DNA of 64,000 nucleotides from Methylotenera_A sp046598525 (GCA_046598525.1 JBKJIJ010000012.1:1-64000), one strand, 5' to 3'. Shown: positions 52,981-63,262, numbered from the stretch's first letter. The notes: generated by a model not told the origin, from the sequence alone. Made by a program: numbers and translations.

Positions 52981-54418
52981 GTTTTTTCTTAAGCACTTCA
53001 TTTACTTGCGCTGGGTTGGCCTTGCCTTTTGAGGCTTTCATGGCCTGACCCACTAGCGCGTTAAAGGCTTTTTCTTTACCCGCTTTAAATTCTTCTACCA
53101 TGGCGGGGTTGGATTTTAGCACTTCATCAATAATCGCTTCAATCGCGCCGCTGTCGGATTCTTGTTTTAAGCCTTTGGCTGCAATAATCGCATCCACTTC
53201 GCCTTCATTCAGCCACATTGCTTCAAATACTTGCTTGGCGGCATTGTTTGAAATAGTGTTATCGGCAATGCGTTTTAACAGTTGCGCTAATTGCGCGGCG
53301 CTAATTGGCGATTGATTAATCGCTTTTTCTTCTGCATTTAATTTAGCCGAAATAGCGCCCATTATCCAATTGGCAGCTGGCTTGGCATCGCTTCCTGCGT
53401 TTACAGCAGCAGTAAAGAAGTCAGCCAGCTCACGGCTTGCAGTGAGTGCTGCCGCATCATAGCTGCTTAAAGCATAATCCGCCTCAAAGCGTGCTTTCAT
53501 CGCCGCTGGTAATTCCGGCATGGTCGCTTGCACACGCGCTTTATCAGCGGCGGTGACTTCTAATGGCAACAAATCGGGGTCTGGAAAATAACGGTAATCG
53601 TTGGCTTCTTCTTTAGAGCGCATGGCTTTTGTTTCGCCCGTATCTGGGTTAAACAAAACGGTAGCCTGATGAATTGTGCCGCCATCTTCTAAGGTTTCAA
53701 TTTGCCAGCGCGTTTCATATTCAATCGCCTGCGTCATAAATTTGAATGAATTTAGGTTTTTAATCTCGCGGCGCGTGCCAAACTTTTCTTGGCCTTTTGG
53801 GCGCACCGATACGTTTACATCGCATCTAAAGCTGCCTTCTTGCATATTGCCATCGCAAATATCAATCCATTGCACTAGCTCATGCAATTTTTTGGCATAG
53901 GCCACAGCCTCAGCCGCGCTGCGCATATCTGGCTCTGTCACAATTTCTAGTAAAGGCGTACCAGCACGGTTTAAATCGATACCACTCATGCCCTCTACAG
54001 CGCCGTGCACCGATTTACCTGCATCTTCTTCTAAATGCGCGCGGGTAATATTAATCACTTTTTCATACGCGGCATTTTTGCCTACTGCTGGCACTTGAAT
54101 CGTCACCGCGCCTTTGCCCACTACGGGCAATTCAAATTGGCTAATTTGATAGCCTTTTGGCAAATCGGGGTAGAAATAATTTTTGCGACTAAATACAGAG
54201 CGCGCCGGAATATCGGCCTTAATCGCCAAGCCAAATTTAATGGCACATTCCACCGCCTGCTTATTTAACACAGGCAACACGCCTGGCAAAGCAATGCTCA
54301 CTTCATCGGCTTGTGTATTTGGCTCTGCGCCATATTGAATAGACGCACCACTGAAAATTTTAGTCTTTGTGCGTAATTGCGTGTGGGTTTCAAGCCCGAT
54401 TACAACTTCCCATTCCAT
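52970..54418 (-). CDS. gatB: Asp-tRNA(Asn)/Glu-tRNA(Gln) amidotransferase subunit B
   Basis: Kinase-like subunit that activates misacylated tRNA. VVIGLETHTQLRTKTKIFSGAS starts the cradle domain. Metal-site and family motifs include ALPGVLPVLNKQAVECAIKFGL, FYPDLPKGYQISQFE, GIDLNRAGTPLLEIVTEPDM, QEGSFRCDVNVSVRP and RSKEEANDYRYFPDPDL. The tail YqeY domain ends the protein. Length (482 aa) is normal. It follows gatA by one base. Confidence 0.97.
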   Translation of the reverse strand: MEWEVVIGLETHTQLRTKTKIFSGASIQYGAEPNTQADEVSIALPGVLPVLNKQAVECAIKFGLAIKADIPARSVFSRKNYFYPDLPKGYQISQFELPVVGKGAVTIQVPAVGKNAAYEKVINITRAHLEEDAGKSVHGAVEGMSGIDLNRAGTPLLEIVTEPDMRSAAEAVAYAKKLHELVQWIDICDGNMQEGSFRCDVNVSVRPKGQEKFGTRREIKNLNSFKFMTQAIEYETRWQIETLEDGGTIHQATVLFNPDTGETKAMRSKEEANDYRYFPDPDLLPLEVTAADKARVQATMPELPAAMKARFEADYALSSYDAAALTASRELADFFTAAVNAGSDAKPAANWIMGAISAKLNAEEKAINQSPISAAQLAQLLKRIADNTISNNAAKQVFEAMWLNEGEVDAIIAAKGLKQESDSGAIEAIIDEVLKSNPAMVEEFKAGKEKAFNALVGQAMKASKGKANPAQVNEVLKKKLAN

Positions 54419-54419
54419 C

Positions 54420-55901
54420 TTAAATACCCTCTGGCATAGCGAGATGCCAATCTGTTACTTGTTGATAAGCATGCGCCACGTCTAACATGCGCGCTTCATC
54501 AAAATAATTACCCATTAATTGCAAGCCGACTGGTAAGCGCTTCCCATCTATACTTGGGCTAAAACCAGCAGGAATACTCATGCCCGGTAAACCCGCCAAA
54601 TTGGTGGCAATGGTGTACACGTCTTGCAGATACATGGCCACTGGGTCATCGGCTTTTTCGCCTGCCTTGAAAGCCGTTGACGGTGCAGTTGGGCCCATAA
54701 TCACATCGCATTGTTTAAACGCTTGCGTAAAGTCATCGGCAATTAAGCGGCGAATTTGCTGCGCTTTTAAATAATAGGCATCGTAATATCCTGCGCTTAA
54801 TACATAAGTACCAATCAAAATGCGGCGTTTGACTTCTGCACCAAAGCCTTCGGCACGGCTTTTCATGTACATATCCATCAAGTCATCATATTCCGCAGCG
54901 CGGTGACCATAACGTACACCGTCGTAACGTGAAAGATTAGAGCTGGCTTCGGCAGGTGCTAAAACATAATAAACAGGAATCGATAATTGGCTATTTGGCA
55001 GCGAAATATCCACTGTTTCTGCGCCTAATTTGCGATATTCCGCAATCGCCTCTTGCACCACTTTTGCTACGTTATCGTCTAAACCATCGGCAAAAAACTC
55101 TTTTGGCAAACCAATACGCAAGCCTTTTAGCGGCTGGCTACCCACCATTTTATCTAAACCGCGCGTGTAGTCTTCTTTAGGGCGATTCAAGCTGGTTGAA
55201 TCGCGCTCATCAAAACCTGTCATCACGTTCATCATTAGCGCGCAATCTTCTGCGCTTTTGGCCATTGGCCCTGCTTGGTCTAAGCTAGATGCAAACGCAA
55301 TCATGCCGTAACGCGAAACCAAACCGTAAGTAGGTTTTAATCCAGTAAAACCGCATAGGCTGGCTGGCTGACGAATTGAACCGCCTGTATCGGTGCCAGT
55401 GGCCGCCGCGCATAATCTAGCCGCCACTGCCGCCGCGCTACCGCCGCTGCTGCCACCCGGTACGCGGTCAAAATCCCAAGGATTTTTAACACCGCCAAAA
55501 TAGCTGGTTTCGTTGGATGAACCCATGGCGAATTCATCCATATTGGTTTTACCCAAATTTACCGCGCCAGCGTTATCAAATTGGGTAATCACATGAGCGT
55601 CATAAGGAGCAACAAAATTGGCCAGCATTTTAGAGCCGCAAGTGGTTTGCCAACCTTTAGCACAGAAAATATCTTTTTGCGCAAAGGGAATACCGGTTAA
55701 TGGCTCAGCCGTGCCGCTGGCAATTCGAGCATCTGCCGCTTTGGCTTGCGCTAATGTTTTGTCAGCATCTAAAGCGATATAGGCATTGATTGTTGGGTTA
55801 TGTTGATGAATACGGTCAAGAAACGTTTGCGTCATTTCTACGCTCGAAATCTCTTTTTTAGCCAGCATTTGGCTTAAATTTATAAGGCTACTATTAATCA
55901 T
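54420..55901 (-). CDS. gatA: Asp-tRNA(Asn)/Glu-tRNA(Gln) amidotransferase subunit A
   Basis: The glutaminase subunit. Amidase Ser-cisSer-Lys triad: Lys in GIPFAQKDIFCAKG, cis-Ser in the GTDTGGSIRQPASLCG block, and the nucleophile region VPGGSSGGSAAAVAARL just before. ACT-like ends are absent, as usual. Length (493 aa) is normal. It is in the gatC-gatA-gatB operon, divergent from mreB. Confidence 0.97.
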   Translation of the reverse strand: MINSSLINLSQMLAKKEISSVEMTQTFLDRIHQHNPTINAYIALDADKTLAQAKAADARIASGTAEPLTGIPFAQKDIFCAKGWQTTCGSKMLANFVAPYDAHVITQFDNAGAVNLGKTNMDEFAMGSSNETSYFGGVKNPWDFDRVPGGSSGGSAAAVAARLCAAATGTDTGGSIRQPASLCGFTGLKPTYGLVSRYGMIAFASSLDQAGPMAKSAEDCALMMNVMTGFDERDSTSLNRPKEDYTRGLDKMVGSQPLKGLRIGLPKEFFADGLDDNVAKVVQEAIAEYRKLGAETVDISLPNSQLSIPVYYVLAPAEASSNLSRYDGVRYGHRAAEYDDLMDMYMKSRAEGFGAEVKRRILIGTYVLSAGYYDAYYLKAQQIRRLIADDFTQAFKQCDVIMGPTAPSTAFKAGEKADDPVAMYLQDVYTIATNLAGLPGMSIPAGFSPSIDGKRLPVGLQLMGNYFDEARMLDVAHAYQQVTDWHLAMPEGI

Positions 55902-55910
55902 ATTATTTTT

Positions 55911-56225
55911 CTATTCAATCACTTTTGGAACAAGATACAAGCCGCTATCCACTGCTTTTTCTGACGAACCATTGCCCAAAACAGGCGCGTTAGCTTGAAA
56001 AGCTTCGCGCTGATTAGTGGCGGTTACTGCATCTTCTCTTAATCTTTGTGTCACGTCTTGCGAATGCGACATAGGCGTGATGCCAGTGGTATCCACCGCT
56101 TGCATTTGCTCGATTAAGCCTAAAATACCAGTGAGTTTGGTGAGGGTTGCCGTTGCTTCTTGATCGCTAATTTGTAAGCGCGCCAAATGGGCAATCCGTT
56201 TAATATCTGTGATGTTGAGAGCCAT
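55911..56225 (-). CDS. gatC: Asp-tRNA(Asn)/Glu-tRNA(Gln) amidotransferase subunit C
   Basis: A small stabilising belt subunit. It begins ITDIKRIAHLARLQISDQEA and contains MQAVDTTGITPMSHSQDVTQRLRED (block start), the family hallmark. Its ending, GLYLVPKVIE, is the canonical C-terminus. Length (104 aa) is slightly over the usual 95-100. It is the first gene of gatCAB. Confidence 0.95.
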   Translation of the reverse strand: MALNITDIKRIAHLARLQISDQEATATLTKLTGILGLIEQMQAVDTTGITPMSHSQDVTQRLREDAVTATNQREAFQANAPVLGNGSSEKAVDSGLYLVPKVIE

Positions 56226-56336
56226 AAAAACGATTCAATTTGAAAATTTAGGGGATTATTTAAACGTGCATTTAAAAATTTGCCGTTTGTTTGTCACAAA
56301 CAGCCATAATAAACTTCAGTTACGGCTTAATATTCG

Positions 56337-56349
56337 ACGTAATTTACGT
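56337..56349. promoter_or_regulatory. Palindrome upstream of mreB
   Basis: ACGTAA-T-TTACGT is a perfect dyad 81 bases before the mreB ATG, followed by the AT-rich TTATTATACC. It lies in the gatC-mreB divergent spacer and may mark the promoter or an operator. Confidence 0.35.
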
Positions 56350-56429
56350 TATTATACCTTGATTTTAAAGCATGCTTAAGTTGCATCGGTGGCTGGCATG
56401 CCAAGACCCAAAAACTCAGGATAAACAAT

Positions 56430-57473
56430 ATGTTTGGTTTTATAAACAGTTACTTCTCAAACGATTTAGCCATTGATTTAGGCACAGCAAACACCCTAAT
56501 TTACGCGCGCGGCAGAGGCATTGTACTAAATGAGCCCTCCGTTGTAGCGATTCGCCAAGAAGGCGGCCCTAACGGCAAAAAAGTATTATTAGCAGTTGGC
56601 TCAGACGCCAAAGGCATGCTAGGCCGTGCGCCAGCCAATATTCAAGCCATTCGCCCAATGAAAGACGGCGTGATTGCCGATTTCACCATTACTGAGCAAA
56701 TGCTTAAATATTTCATCCGCAAAGTACACGAATCACGTTGGTTTTCACCTAGCCCACGCATTATTATTTGCGTGCCAGTTGGCTCAACCCAAGTTGAACG
56801 CCGCGCCATTAAAGAATCAGCCGAGCGCGCTGGTGCTAAACAAGTGTTTTTAATTGAAGAGCCAATGGCTGCAGCGATTGGTGCTGATATGCCAGTAGCG
56901 GAAGCAACAGGCAGCATGGTGGTGGATATTGGCGGCGGCACAACAGAAGTGGGCGTAATTTCACTAGGCGGCATTGTGTACGCTAAAAGTGAGCGCGTGG
57001 GCGGCGACAAATTTGACCAAGCGATTATTGATTACATTCGCCGCAATTACGGCATGCAGATTTCTGAGCCAACGGCTGAAGCGATTAAGAAAAAGATTGG
57101 TTCTGCTTTCCCGGGTTCTGAAGTATTAGAAATGGAAGTAACAGGCCGCAATTTAGCAGAAGGTTTGCCACGTAAATTTACTATTTCTAGCAACGAAATT
57201 TTAGAAGCATTAACAGAGCCACTAAATGCAATTGTTGGTGCGGTAAAAGGTGCTTTAGAGCAAACACCACCAGAACTAGGTGCTGATATTGCCGAAAAAG
57301 GCATGGTATTAACAGGCGGCGGTGCATTGCTGCGTGATATTGACAGATTATTGGTTGAAGAAACTGGCTTGCCAGTGATTGTGGCAGAAGACCCGCTCAC
57401 TTGCGTGGCGCGCGGTTGTGGTCGTGCATTAGAAGAAATGGATAAGTTAGGCAACGTATTTGCAAATGAGTAA
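56430..57473 (+). CDS. mreB: Rod-shape actin homologue MreB
   Basis: Polymerises under the inner membrane and guides lateral wall synthesis. LAIDLGTANTLIYARGRGIVLNEPSVVA is the phosphate-1 block (two halves), VVDIGGGTTEVGVISLGG is phosphate 2, and LTGGGALLRDIDRLL is the adenosine motif. The amphipathic start MFGFINSYFSND fits membrane binding. Length (347 aa) is typical. It opens the mreBCD-mrdAB-rlpA-dacA cluster. Confidence 0.98.
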   Translation: MFGFINSYFSNDLAIDLGTANTLIYARGRGIVLNEPSVVAIRQEGGPNGKKVLLAVGSDAKGMLGRAPANIQAIRPMKDGVIADFTITEQMLKYFIRKVHESRWFSPSPRIIICVPVGSTQVERRAIKESAERAGAKQVFLIEEPMAAAIGADMPVAEATGSMVVDIGGGTTEVGVISLGGIVYAKSERVGGDKFDQAIIDYIRRNYGMQISEPTAEAIKKKIGSAFPGSEVLEMEVTGRNLAEGLPRKFTISSNEILEALTEPLNAIVGAVKGALEQTPPELGADIAEKGMVLTGGGALLRDIDRLLVEETGLPVIVAEDPLTCVARGCGRALEEMDKLGNVFANE

Positions 57474-57526
57474 GCAGTCGGTTTTCCATCCCTTATTAAT
57501 CAATCAACACGCCCATTAGTGTTGGC

Positions 57527-58606
57527 ATGCTTAAGGGTGTTCATCAAAAACTAGAGCCGCAACAAACACCTGCTTTTTTTGTTCGCGGCGCTAGCCCATT
57601 TTCTCGCATGGTTTTTTTCTGCGCGCTATCTATCATTATGATGGCGACTGACGCACGCTTAAATTATCTTTCGCAAGTACGCCAAGGTTTTATTGCGGCA
57701 CTGCACCCTTTAGAAATGATCGCCAAAGCGCCCAGCAATTGGGTGCGCGATGTAAACCGATATTTTTCGGCGCACAATCAATTGGTGCAAGAAAACTATG
57801 CGCTTAAGCAACAAGCGTTTGAACACCAAGTTAGGTTGCAACGCTTAACCACAATTGAGGCCGAAAATACCCATTTGCGCAGCTTGTTAAATGGCGATAT
57901 TCCGATTCAGCCCAAAGCGATTTTGGGTGAAATTTCACACACTGGGCGCGACCCATTTAGCTTGGTTGTAGTGGTTAATCGCGGCAGTCAGCACAATGTA
58001 AAAGCTGGCCAAGCGGTGGCTGATTCTAAAGGCGTGATTGGCCAAATTACGCGCGTTTTTCCTTTTAGTAGCGAAGTCACTTTGATTACCGATAAAGAGC
58101 TATCGATTCCGATTCAAATTGAGCGTAATCAGCTGCGCGCGATTGCGTTTGGCGAAGGCAATAACACCTTAGATATTCCTTATTTACCTGCCAATGTGGA
58201 TATTAAAGTGGGCGATAAATTAGTCACTTCTGGCATTGATGGCGTTTATCCTGCTGGTTTGGCGGTGGCAGAAGTCACCAAAATTTTACAAAATCCAGAA
58301 TCGCCCTTTGCTAAAATTATCAGCACACCAGTGGCCGAAGTAAGTAATCACTTACAGCTATTGATACTAGAATTGCCACAAGCCAAAGAAGCGGCTTTAC
58401 CTGTTTTAGCGCCAATAGCCGCAGAGGCTAGCGTTGTTACAAAGCCAGCAGCGGCAAAACTAATACCGAATAGCCAAGCACCTAATACCCCTGCGGCTAA
58501 TATTCCTACATCCATTATTCCTGCAACTAACATTCCCGCACCTAAAAAACCAGCGTTTAATAACTCAGCTCCCATGAATAAGGCTAAGCCCAATGCGCCC
58601 AACTAG
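57527..58606 (+). CDS. mreC: Rod-shape protein MreC
   Basis: An inner-membrane protein with one N-terminal helix (about 26-46), a coiled coil (about 80-115) and two beta-barrel domains. The barrels contain ILGEISHTGRDPFSLVVVVNRGS and NLDIPYLPANVDIKVGDKLVTSGIDGVYPAGLAVAE-type text. The last 70 residues are Pro/Ala/Asn repeats (TNIPAPKKPA), probably disordered. Length (359 aa) is longer than E. coli MreC because of that tail. It overlaps mreD by 14 bases. Confidence 0.95.
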   Translation: MLKGVHQKLEPQQTPAFFVRGASPFSRMVFFCALSIIMMATDARLNYLSQVRQGFIAALHPLEMIAKAPSNWVRDVNRYFSAHNQLVQENYALKQQAFEHQVRLQRLTTIEAENTHLRSLLNGDIPIQPKAILGEISHTGRDPFSLVVVVNRGSQHNVKAGQAVADSKGVIGQITRVFPFSSEVTLITDKELSIPIQIERNQLRAIAFGEGNNTLDIPYLPANVDIKVGDKLVTSGIDGVYPAGLAVAEVTKILQNPESPFAKIISTPVAEVSNHLQLLILELPQAKEAALPVLAPIAAEASVVTKPAAAKLIPNSQAPNTPAANIPTSIIPATNIPAPKKPAFNNSAPMNKAKPNAPN

Positions 58607-59066
58607 CTTAGTCGCCGTTATTATTACTTTGTTAATTGCGCTTATCTGCCAACTGTTTCCGTGGGTTGGGCAAGGGGTGATTTTGCGCCCCGATTTTATG
58701 CTGGTGGTGATGTTGTATTGGTTATTGCGCGCGCCCAACCTTTGCAATGTGGGCACCGCTTGGATCGCCGGCATTTTGGTTGATTTGGCCACTGGCAGCT
58801 TGCTTGGTCAACATGCGTTAAGCTTTACCTTAACTGCCTATATGGGCCTTAGTTATCAACGCCGATTGGTACTTTTTAACCCATGGCAATTGGCTGGCTA
58901 TGTGTTTGGCTTGCTGATGTTTGAGCGCTTATTAATGCTATTTTTAAAACTGTTTGAAGGCAACAGCTTCCCCGGCTGGTCTTACTTTTTACCGGTATTT
59001 TCAGGCTTATTACTGTGGCATTTGATGATTATTCTGTTTGGCGCGCTAACACGCCCTAAGCACTAA
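58593..59066 (+). CDS. mreD: Rod-shape protein MreD
   Basis: A small polytopic membrane protein (157 aa) of five or six helices, with the family motif RPDFMLVVMLYWLLRAPNL and GILVDLATGSLLGQHALSF. It is part of the elongasome together with MreC. It overlaps the end of mreC and ends 12 bases before mrdA. Confidence 0.93.
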   Translation: MRPTSLVAVIITLLIALICQLFPWVGQGVILRPDFMLVVMLYWLLRAPNLCNVGTAWIAGILVDLATGSLLGQHALSFTLTAYMGLSYQRRLVLFNPWQLAGYVFGLLMFERLLMLFLKLFEGNSFPGWSYFLPVFSGLLLWHLMIILFGALTRPKH

Positions 59067-59078
59067 TCACTTTTTTGT

Positions 59079-61046
59079 ATGGCTTATAGCAACGAACTTA
59101 AAAATCACCAAAATGAGCTGCATCACTTTAGGCTACGCCTAACAGTGCTGGGTTTTTTGGTACTAATTGCCTTTAGCATTTTGGCTTCACGCTTTTATTT
59201 TTTACAAATTAATCGTTACGATTATTACCAAACTTTAGCCGAAAATAATCGCATTTCAATTGTGCCAATCGCGCCCAACCGCGGTTTAATTACCGATAGA
59301 AACGGTGTAGTTTTAGCGCATAACTTTTTTGTCTACACCTTAGAAATCACCCCTTCCAAAATTGACGATTTAAACGCGATTATTGCTGAATTATCGCAAC
59401 TGGTTGAGATTAATAGCGGCGATTTAAAGCGCTTTAAAAAGTTAAAAGCGCAAAGTCATAGCTTTGAAAGTGTGCCGATTCGCACCCATTTAAACGAAGT
59501 GGAAGCCGCAAAATTTGCCGCCAATCGCTACCGCTTTCCTGGTGTTGAAATCAAATCGCGGTTATTTCGCCATTATCCGCATGGCAAAATGGGCGCGCAC
59601 ATGATTGGCTACATTGGCCGCATTAATGATAAAGACTTGATTAAATTAGCCGAAAACGATGTGCTATCCAATTACAAAGGATCGGATCACATTGGCAAAA
59701 GCGGTATTGAGCAATCGTACGAATCTGAATTGCACGGCACAACTGGCTTTCAGCAAGTTGAGATTGATGCCGATGGCAAAGCGGTTAGGGTGCTCTCAAG
59801 CACAGCGCCTGTTTCTGGCAATAATTTGGTATTGTCTGCCGATATTAAATTGCAAGAAATTGCCGAAACCGCATTTGGCGACCGCCGCGGCGCGCTGGTG
59901 GCCATTAAACCCAGCACGGGTGAAGTGCTGGCGTTTGCCAGCATGCCAACGTTTGACCCCAATTTATTTGTGGATGGCATTGATACTGAAAATTGGAAAT
60001 TATTAAACGAGTCACTTGATAAGCCGCTAATTAATCGCCCTTTGCGCGGCATTTATCCACCCGGCTCTACCTTTAAACCTTTTGCTGCGCTGGCAGGGCT
60101 AGAAGCAGGCAAGCGCCAACCGCCGTTTAGCATTAGCGATGCCGGTTATTTTATGTTGCCCAATAGCAGGCACCGCTATCGCGATTGGAAACCGGGCGGC
60201 CATGGCAATGTAGATATGCGGCGCGCGATTACTATTTCGTGCGATACGTTTTTTTATGGATTAGCCATGGAATTAGGCATTGAAAAATTAACCGATTTTG
60301 TACGTTTTTTTGGTTTTGGGCAAAAAAGTGGGATTGATATTGCCGGTGAAGTGGGCGGATTATTGCCCACGCCGGAATGGAAACAGCGCCGATTTAAACA
60401 GCCTTGGTATAAAGGCGAAACCGTGATTGTGGGCATTGGACAAGGCTATACGCTGGCAACGCCCATGCAATTAGCGCAGGCCACCGCGATATTAGCCAAC
60501 AAAGGCGTGGCCATGCGCCCGCACTTGGTTTCGGGCATTACCAATAGCAAAACCGGCGCAAACACTTTAAGCAAAACATTTATTAATAACACTATTCCGC
60601 TAAATGATAAAAATTTAGAAATTGTAAAACTAGGCATGATAGATGTAACCCTGCCAGGCGGCACCGCCGCCGCTGTGGGCGCTAATGCTGGCTATAGCAT
60701 TGCCGCTAAAACAGGTACCGCGCAGGTGATTGGCATTAAACAAAATGAAAAATACAACGAAAAATTAATTAATGAGCGCCATCGCGACCATGCTTTGTTT
60801 ATTGCGTACGCGCCAGCCGAAAATCCAACCATTGCGGTAGCCGTCATTGTTGAAAATGGCAGCCATGGCGGCTCTACCGCTGGCCCAATCGCTAGAAAAG
60901 TGATGGATTATTATTTGTTGGGCAAGCTGCCAGTGGTTGAACCGCCTAAAGATGTAAAAGTGGTGCCTTCTGCCACTGGCGGCGCGGCTGCAAACCCAAA
61001 CCTGCCGATTGAAAATGCGCCAGAAGAAGAGTTGCATCATGATTAA
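59079..61046 (+). CDS. mrdA: Penicillin-binding protein 2
   Basis: The class B transpeptidase of the elongasome. A membrane anchor (about 22-44) is followed by the pedestal with NRGLITDRNGVVLAHNF. The active serine is in YPPGSTFKPFAAL, the SxN-type motif is ISCDTFFYGLA, and KTGTAQVIG is the third motif. Length (655 aa) is typical. The C-terminal tail is rich in Pro and Ala. It is next to its partner glycosyltransferase gene rodA. Confidence 0.97.
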   Translation: MAYSNELKNHQNELHHFRLRLTVLGFLVLIAFSILASRFYFLQINRYDYYQTLAENNRISIVPIAPNRGLITDRNGVVLAHNFFVYTLEITPSKIDDLNAIIAELSQLVEINSGDLKRFKKLKAQSHSFESVPIRTHLNEVEAAKFAANRYRFPGVEIKSRLFRHYPHGKMGAHMIGYIGRINDKDLIKLAENDVLSNYKGSDHIGKSGIEQSYESELHGTTGFQQVEIDADGKAVRVLSSTAPVSGNNLVLSADIKLQEIAETAFGDRRGALVAIKPSTGEVLAFASMPTFDPNLFVDGIDTENWKLLNESLDKPLINRPLRGIYPPGSTFKPFAALAGLEAGKRQPPFSISDAGYFMLPNSRHRYRDWKPGGHGNVDMRRAITISCDTFFYGLAMELGIEKLTDFVRFFGFGQKSGIDIAGEVGGLLPTPEWKQRRFKQPWYKGETVIVGIGQGYTLATPMQLAQATAILANKGVAMRPHLVSGITNSKTGANTLSKTFINNTIPLNDKNLEIVKLGMIDVTLPGGTAAAVGANAGYSIAAKTGTAQVIGIKQNEKYNEKLINERHRDHALFIAYAPAENPTIAVAVIVENGSHGGSTAGPIARKVMDYYLLGKLPVVEPPKDVKVVPSATGGAAANPNLPIENAPEEELHHD

Positions 61047-61108
61047 CCGTGCATTTACCCATAAGCTGGCGGCAGGCCAAGTAACGACAATGCTAATAAA
61101 AGGTTTTT

Positions 61109-62206
61109 ATGTTTAGCAAACTGGTACAACGCTTTTTTAAGCATATCGATTCGTTTCTAATTAGCTGTTTATTGTTTACGCTGCTAGTCGGATTATTTGT
61201 GCTGTACAGCGCCTCTGGGCAAAGTTTTGGCAGGGTAAGCGCGCAGCTAATCAATATTGCAGTGGCGCTAACAGCCATGTGGGTTGTGGCTAATATTCAA
61301 CCGCAATTTTTAGAACGCATTGCGCCGCCTATCTATGTGCTAGGCGTTTTATTGTTGATTGGCGTTGCCTTATTTGGCGATATTAGCCATGGCGCACGGC
61401 GTTGGCTTAATTTAGGCTTTACTAAAATTCAGCCATCCGAAATTATGCGCATTGCCGCGCCCATGATGCTGGCATGGTTTTTTGCAAAACGCGAAGCAAG
61501 CCCGCGCATTCGGGATTTTTTCTTTGCCGCTTTGTTGCTGGCGGTTCCTGTTGTGTTAATTATGAAACAGCCCGATTTAGGCACTGCTTTATTAGTCACC
61601 GCATCGGGATTTTATATTTTGTTTTTAGCTGGCCTAAGCTGGAAATTTTTGCTTGGCGGCGTGGTTACCATTGGTGCATTAACGCCTATTTTCTGGTCAA
61701 TGCTGCATGATTATCAGCGGCGCCGAATTGAAATTTTAATTGATCCCACACAAGATCCGCTAGGCGCAGGCTACCATACCATTCAAGCCACCATTGCGCT
61801 GGGCTCTGGCGGCGTAACAGGCAAAGGCTGGCTTAACGGCACGCAAAGCCAGTTAGATTTTTTACCAGAACGCACCACTGATTTTATTTTTGCCGTTTTT
61901 GGTGAGGAATTTGGCATGATTGGCAATATTATTTTGCTGGTTTTATTTAGCCTGATAATCGTGCGCGGCCTGGTGATTGCAGGCCAAGCGCAGACTACTT
62001 TTAGCCGATTATTGGCAGGCAGCATCACCTTAACTTTTTTCACTTATGCCTTTGTTAATATAGGAATGGTCAGTGGCATATTGCCGGTAGTGGGTGTACC
62101 CTTGCCGTTAATTAGTTATGGCGGCACCTCAATGGTGACGCTTTTTATAAGCTTTGGTATATTAATGAGCATACAAACCCATAAAAAATTAGTCGCGTCA
62201 GGATAA
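61109..62206 (+). CDS. mrdB: Peptidoglycan glycosyltransferase RodA
   Basis: A ten-helix SEDS polymerase that works with PBP2. Motifs: FVLYSASGQSFG in helix 1, DISHGARRWLNLGFTKIQPSEIMRIA (start), MKQPDLGTALLV with its conserved Asp-Leu-Gly, the catalytic-loop Asp in FLPERTTDFIFAVFGEEFG, and PLPLISYGGTSMV. Length (365 aa) is normal. It starts 62 bases after mrdA. Confidence 0.97.
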   Translation: MFSKLVQRFFKHIDSFLISCLLFTLLVGLFVLYSASGQSFGRVSAQLINIAVALTAMWVVANIQPQFLERIAPPIYVLGVLLLIGVALFGDISHGARRWLNLGFTKIQPSEIMRIAAPMMLAWFFAKREASPRIRDFFFAALLLAVPVVLIMKQPDLGTALLVTASGFYILFLAGLSWKFLLGGVVTIGALTPIFWSMLHDYQRRRIEILIDPTQDPLGAGYHTIQATIALGSGGVTGKGWLNGTQSQLDFLPERTTDFIFAVFGEEFGMIGNIILLVLFSLIIVRGLVIAGQAQTTFSRLLAGSITLTFFTYAFVNIGMVSGILPVVGVPLPLISYGGTSMVTLFISFGILMSIQTHKKLVASG

Positions 62207-62211
62207 GTATT

Positions 62212-63261
62212 TTGAAAAATAAGTTCGTTTTAATCGTTATAGGCACGCTTTTGTTGGCAGCTTGTGGCGGCACTCAGCCAGTTAAGCCAACACCAAGCAG
62301 CCCGCAAACCAGTAAGCAACCAAGCACAGAACCTACTGCTGACGCGCCTACAGCTAGTTCGCCTTCTATCAGCTCACCTCCAGTTAGCCCACCCGCAACT
62401 AACACACCTTCAACCACTGCAACAAAACCCGGGGGTTACTATTTAGATGACGGCCCAGGTGAAAACCCACCGCAAAATATTGATGGCATTAATAGTGCCA
62501 TGCCAAAAAATGAGCCTTATTTAAAGCGCGCTAATAGACCTTACAAAGCATTAGGCTCAACCTATCGGCCAATGACTTCGTGGCAACCTTACAAAGCGCG
62601 CGGCGTGGCATCTTGGTATGGCAAGCGCTTTCACGGCAAAAAAACCGCCAGTGGCGAAGTGTACGATATGTATAGCATGTCTGCCGCGCACACTACATTA
62701 CCGCTGCCCAGCTATGTAAAAGTGACCAACCCTGCCAACGGCCGCTCTGTTATTGTGCGCGTAAACGACAGGGGCCCATTTAAAAGTAACCGACTGATTG
62801 ATTTATCGTATGCCGCGGCTTATAAATTGCGCTTTATTTCAAACGGCAGCACATTGGTAGAGATTGAGGCAATAAATCCCAATAACTCAGCCAGTAACGC
62901 GCCAGCTGCAACCGCAACTGCAAAAACAGAACCGTCTAGCAATACAATTGTTGCCAGCGTGCCATCTACACCAGCCAGTAGCCTGATTGAAAATCCATCT
63001 ACTAATCCATCGGCCAACCCATCGGCCGCATTGCAATATTTTGTACAAGCCGGTGCTTTTAAAAACGAAGCCAATGCGCAAGCGTTAATTAAAAGAATAA
63101 TGACAATGGAAATTGCGCCAAATGTCGGGATTAACAGCGTGTATAATAATGATTTGTATCGCTTAAAACTTGGGCCCTATGATAACAAGCCTGAAGCAGA
63201 CATTGCCGCCGCTAACATTCGTAGACAGCTCAATTTACCCGCAATCACTATCAATCAATAA
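62212..63261 (+). CDS. rlpA: Septal-ring lytic transglycosylase RlpA
   Basis: An outer-membrane lipoprotein (lipobox LLLAAC) that cleaves denuded glycan strands. A long Pro/Ser/Thr linker precedes the double-psi beta-barrel, ARGVASWYGKRFHGKKTASGE to VRVNDRGPFKSNRLIDLS. A second Ser/Ala-rich linker leads to the SPOR domain (about 270-349), YFVQAGAFKNEANAQALI. Length (349 aa) is normal. It starts five bases after rodA and is followed by dacA. Confidence 0.94.
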   Translation: MKNKFVLIVIGTLLLAACGGTQPVKPTPSSPQTSKQPSTEPTADAPTASSPSISSPPVSPPATNTPSTTATKPGGYYLDDGPGENPPQNIDGINSAMPKNEPYLKRANRPYKALGSTYRPMTSWQPYKARGVASWYGKRFHGKKTASGEVYDMYSMSAAHTTLPLPSYVKVTNPANGRSVIVRVNDRGPFKSNRLIDLSYAAAYKLRFISNGSTLVEIEAINPNNSASNAPAATATAKTEPSSNTIVASVPSTPASSLIENPSTNPSANPSAALQYFVQAGAFKNEANAQALIKRIMTMEIAPNVGINSVYNNDLYRLKLGPYDNKPEADIAAANIRRQLNLPAITINQ

Positions 63262-63262
63262 T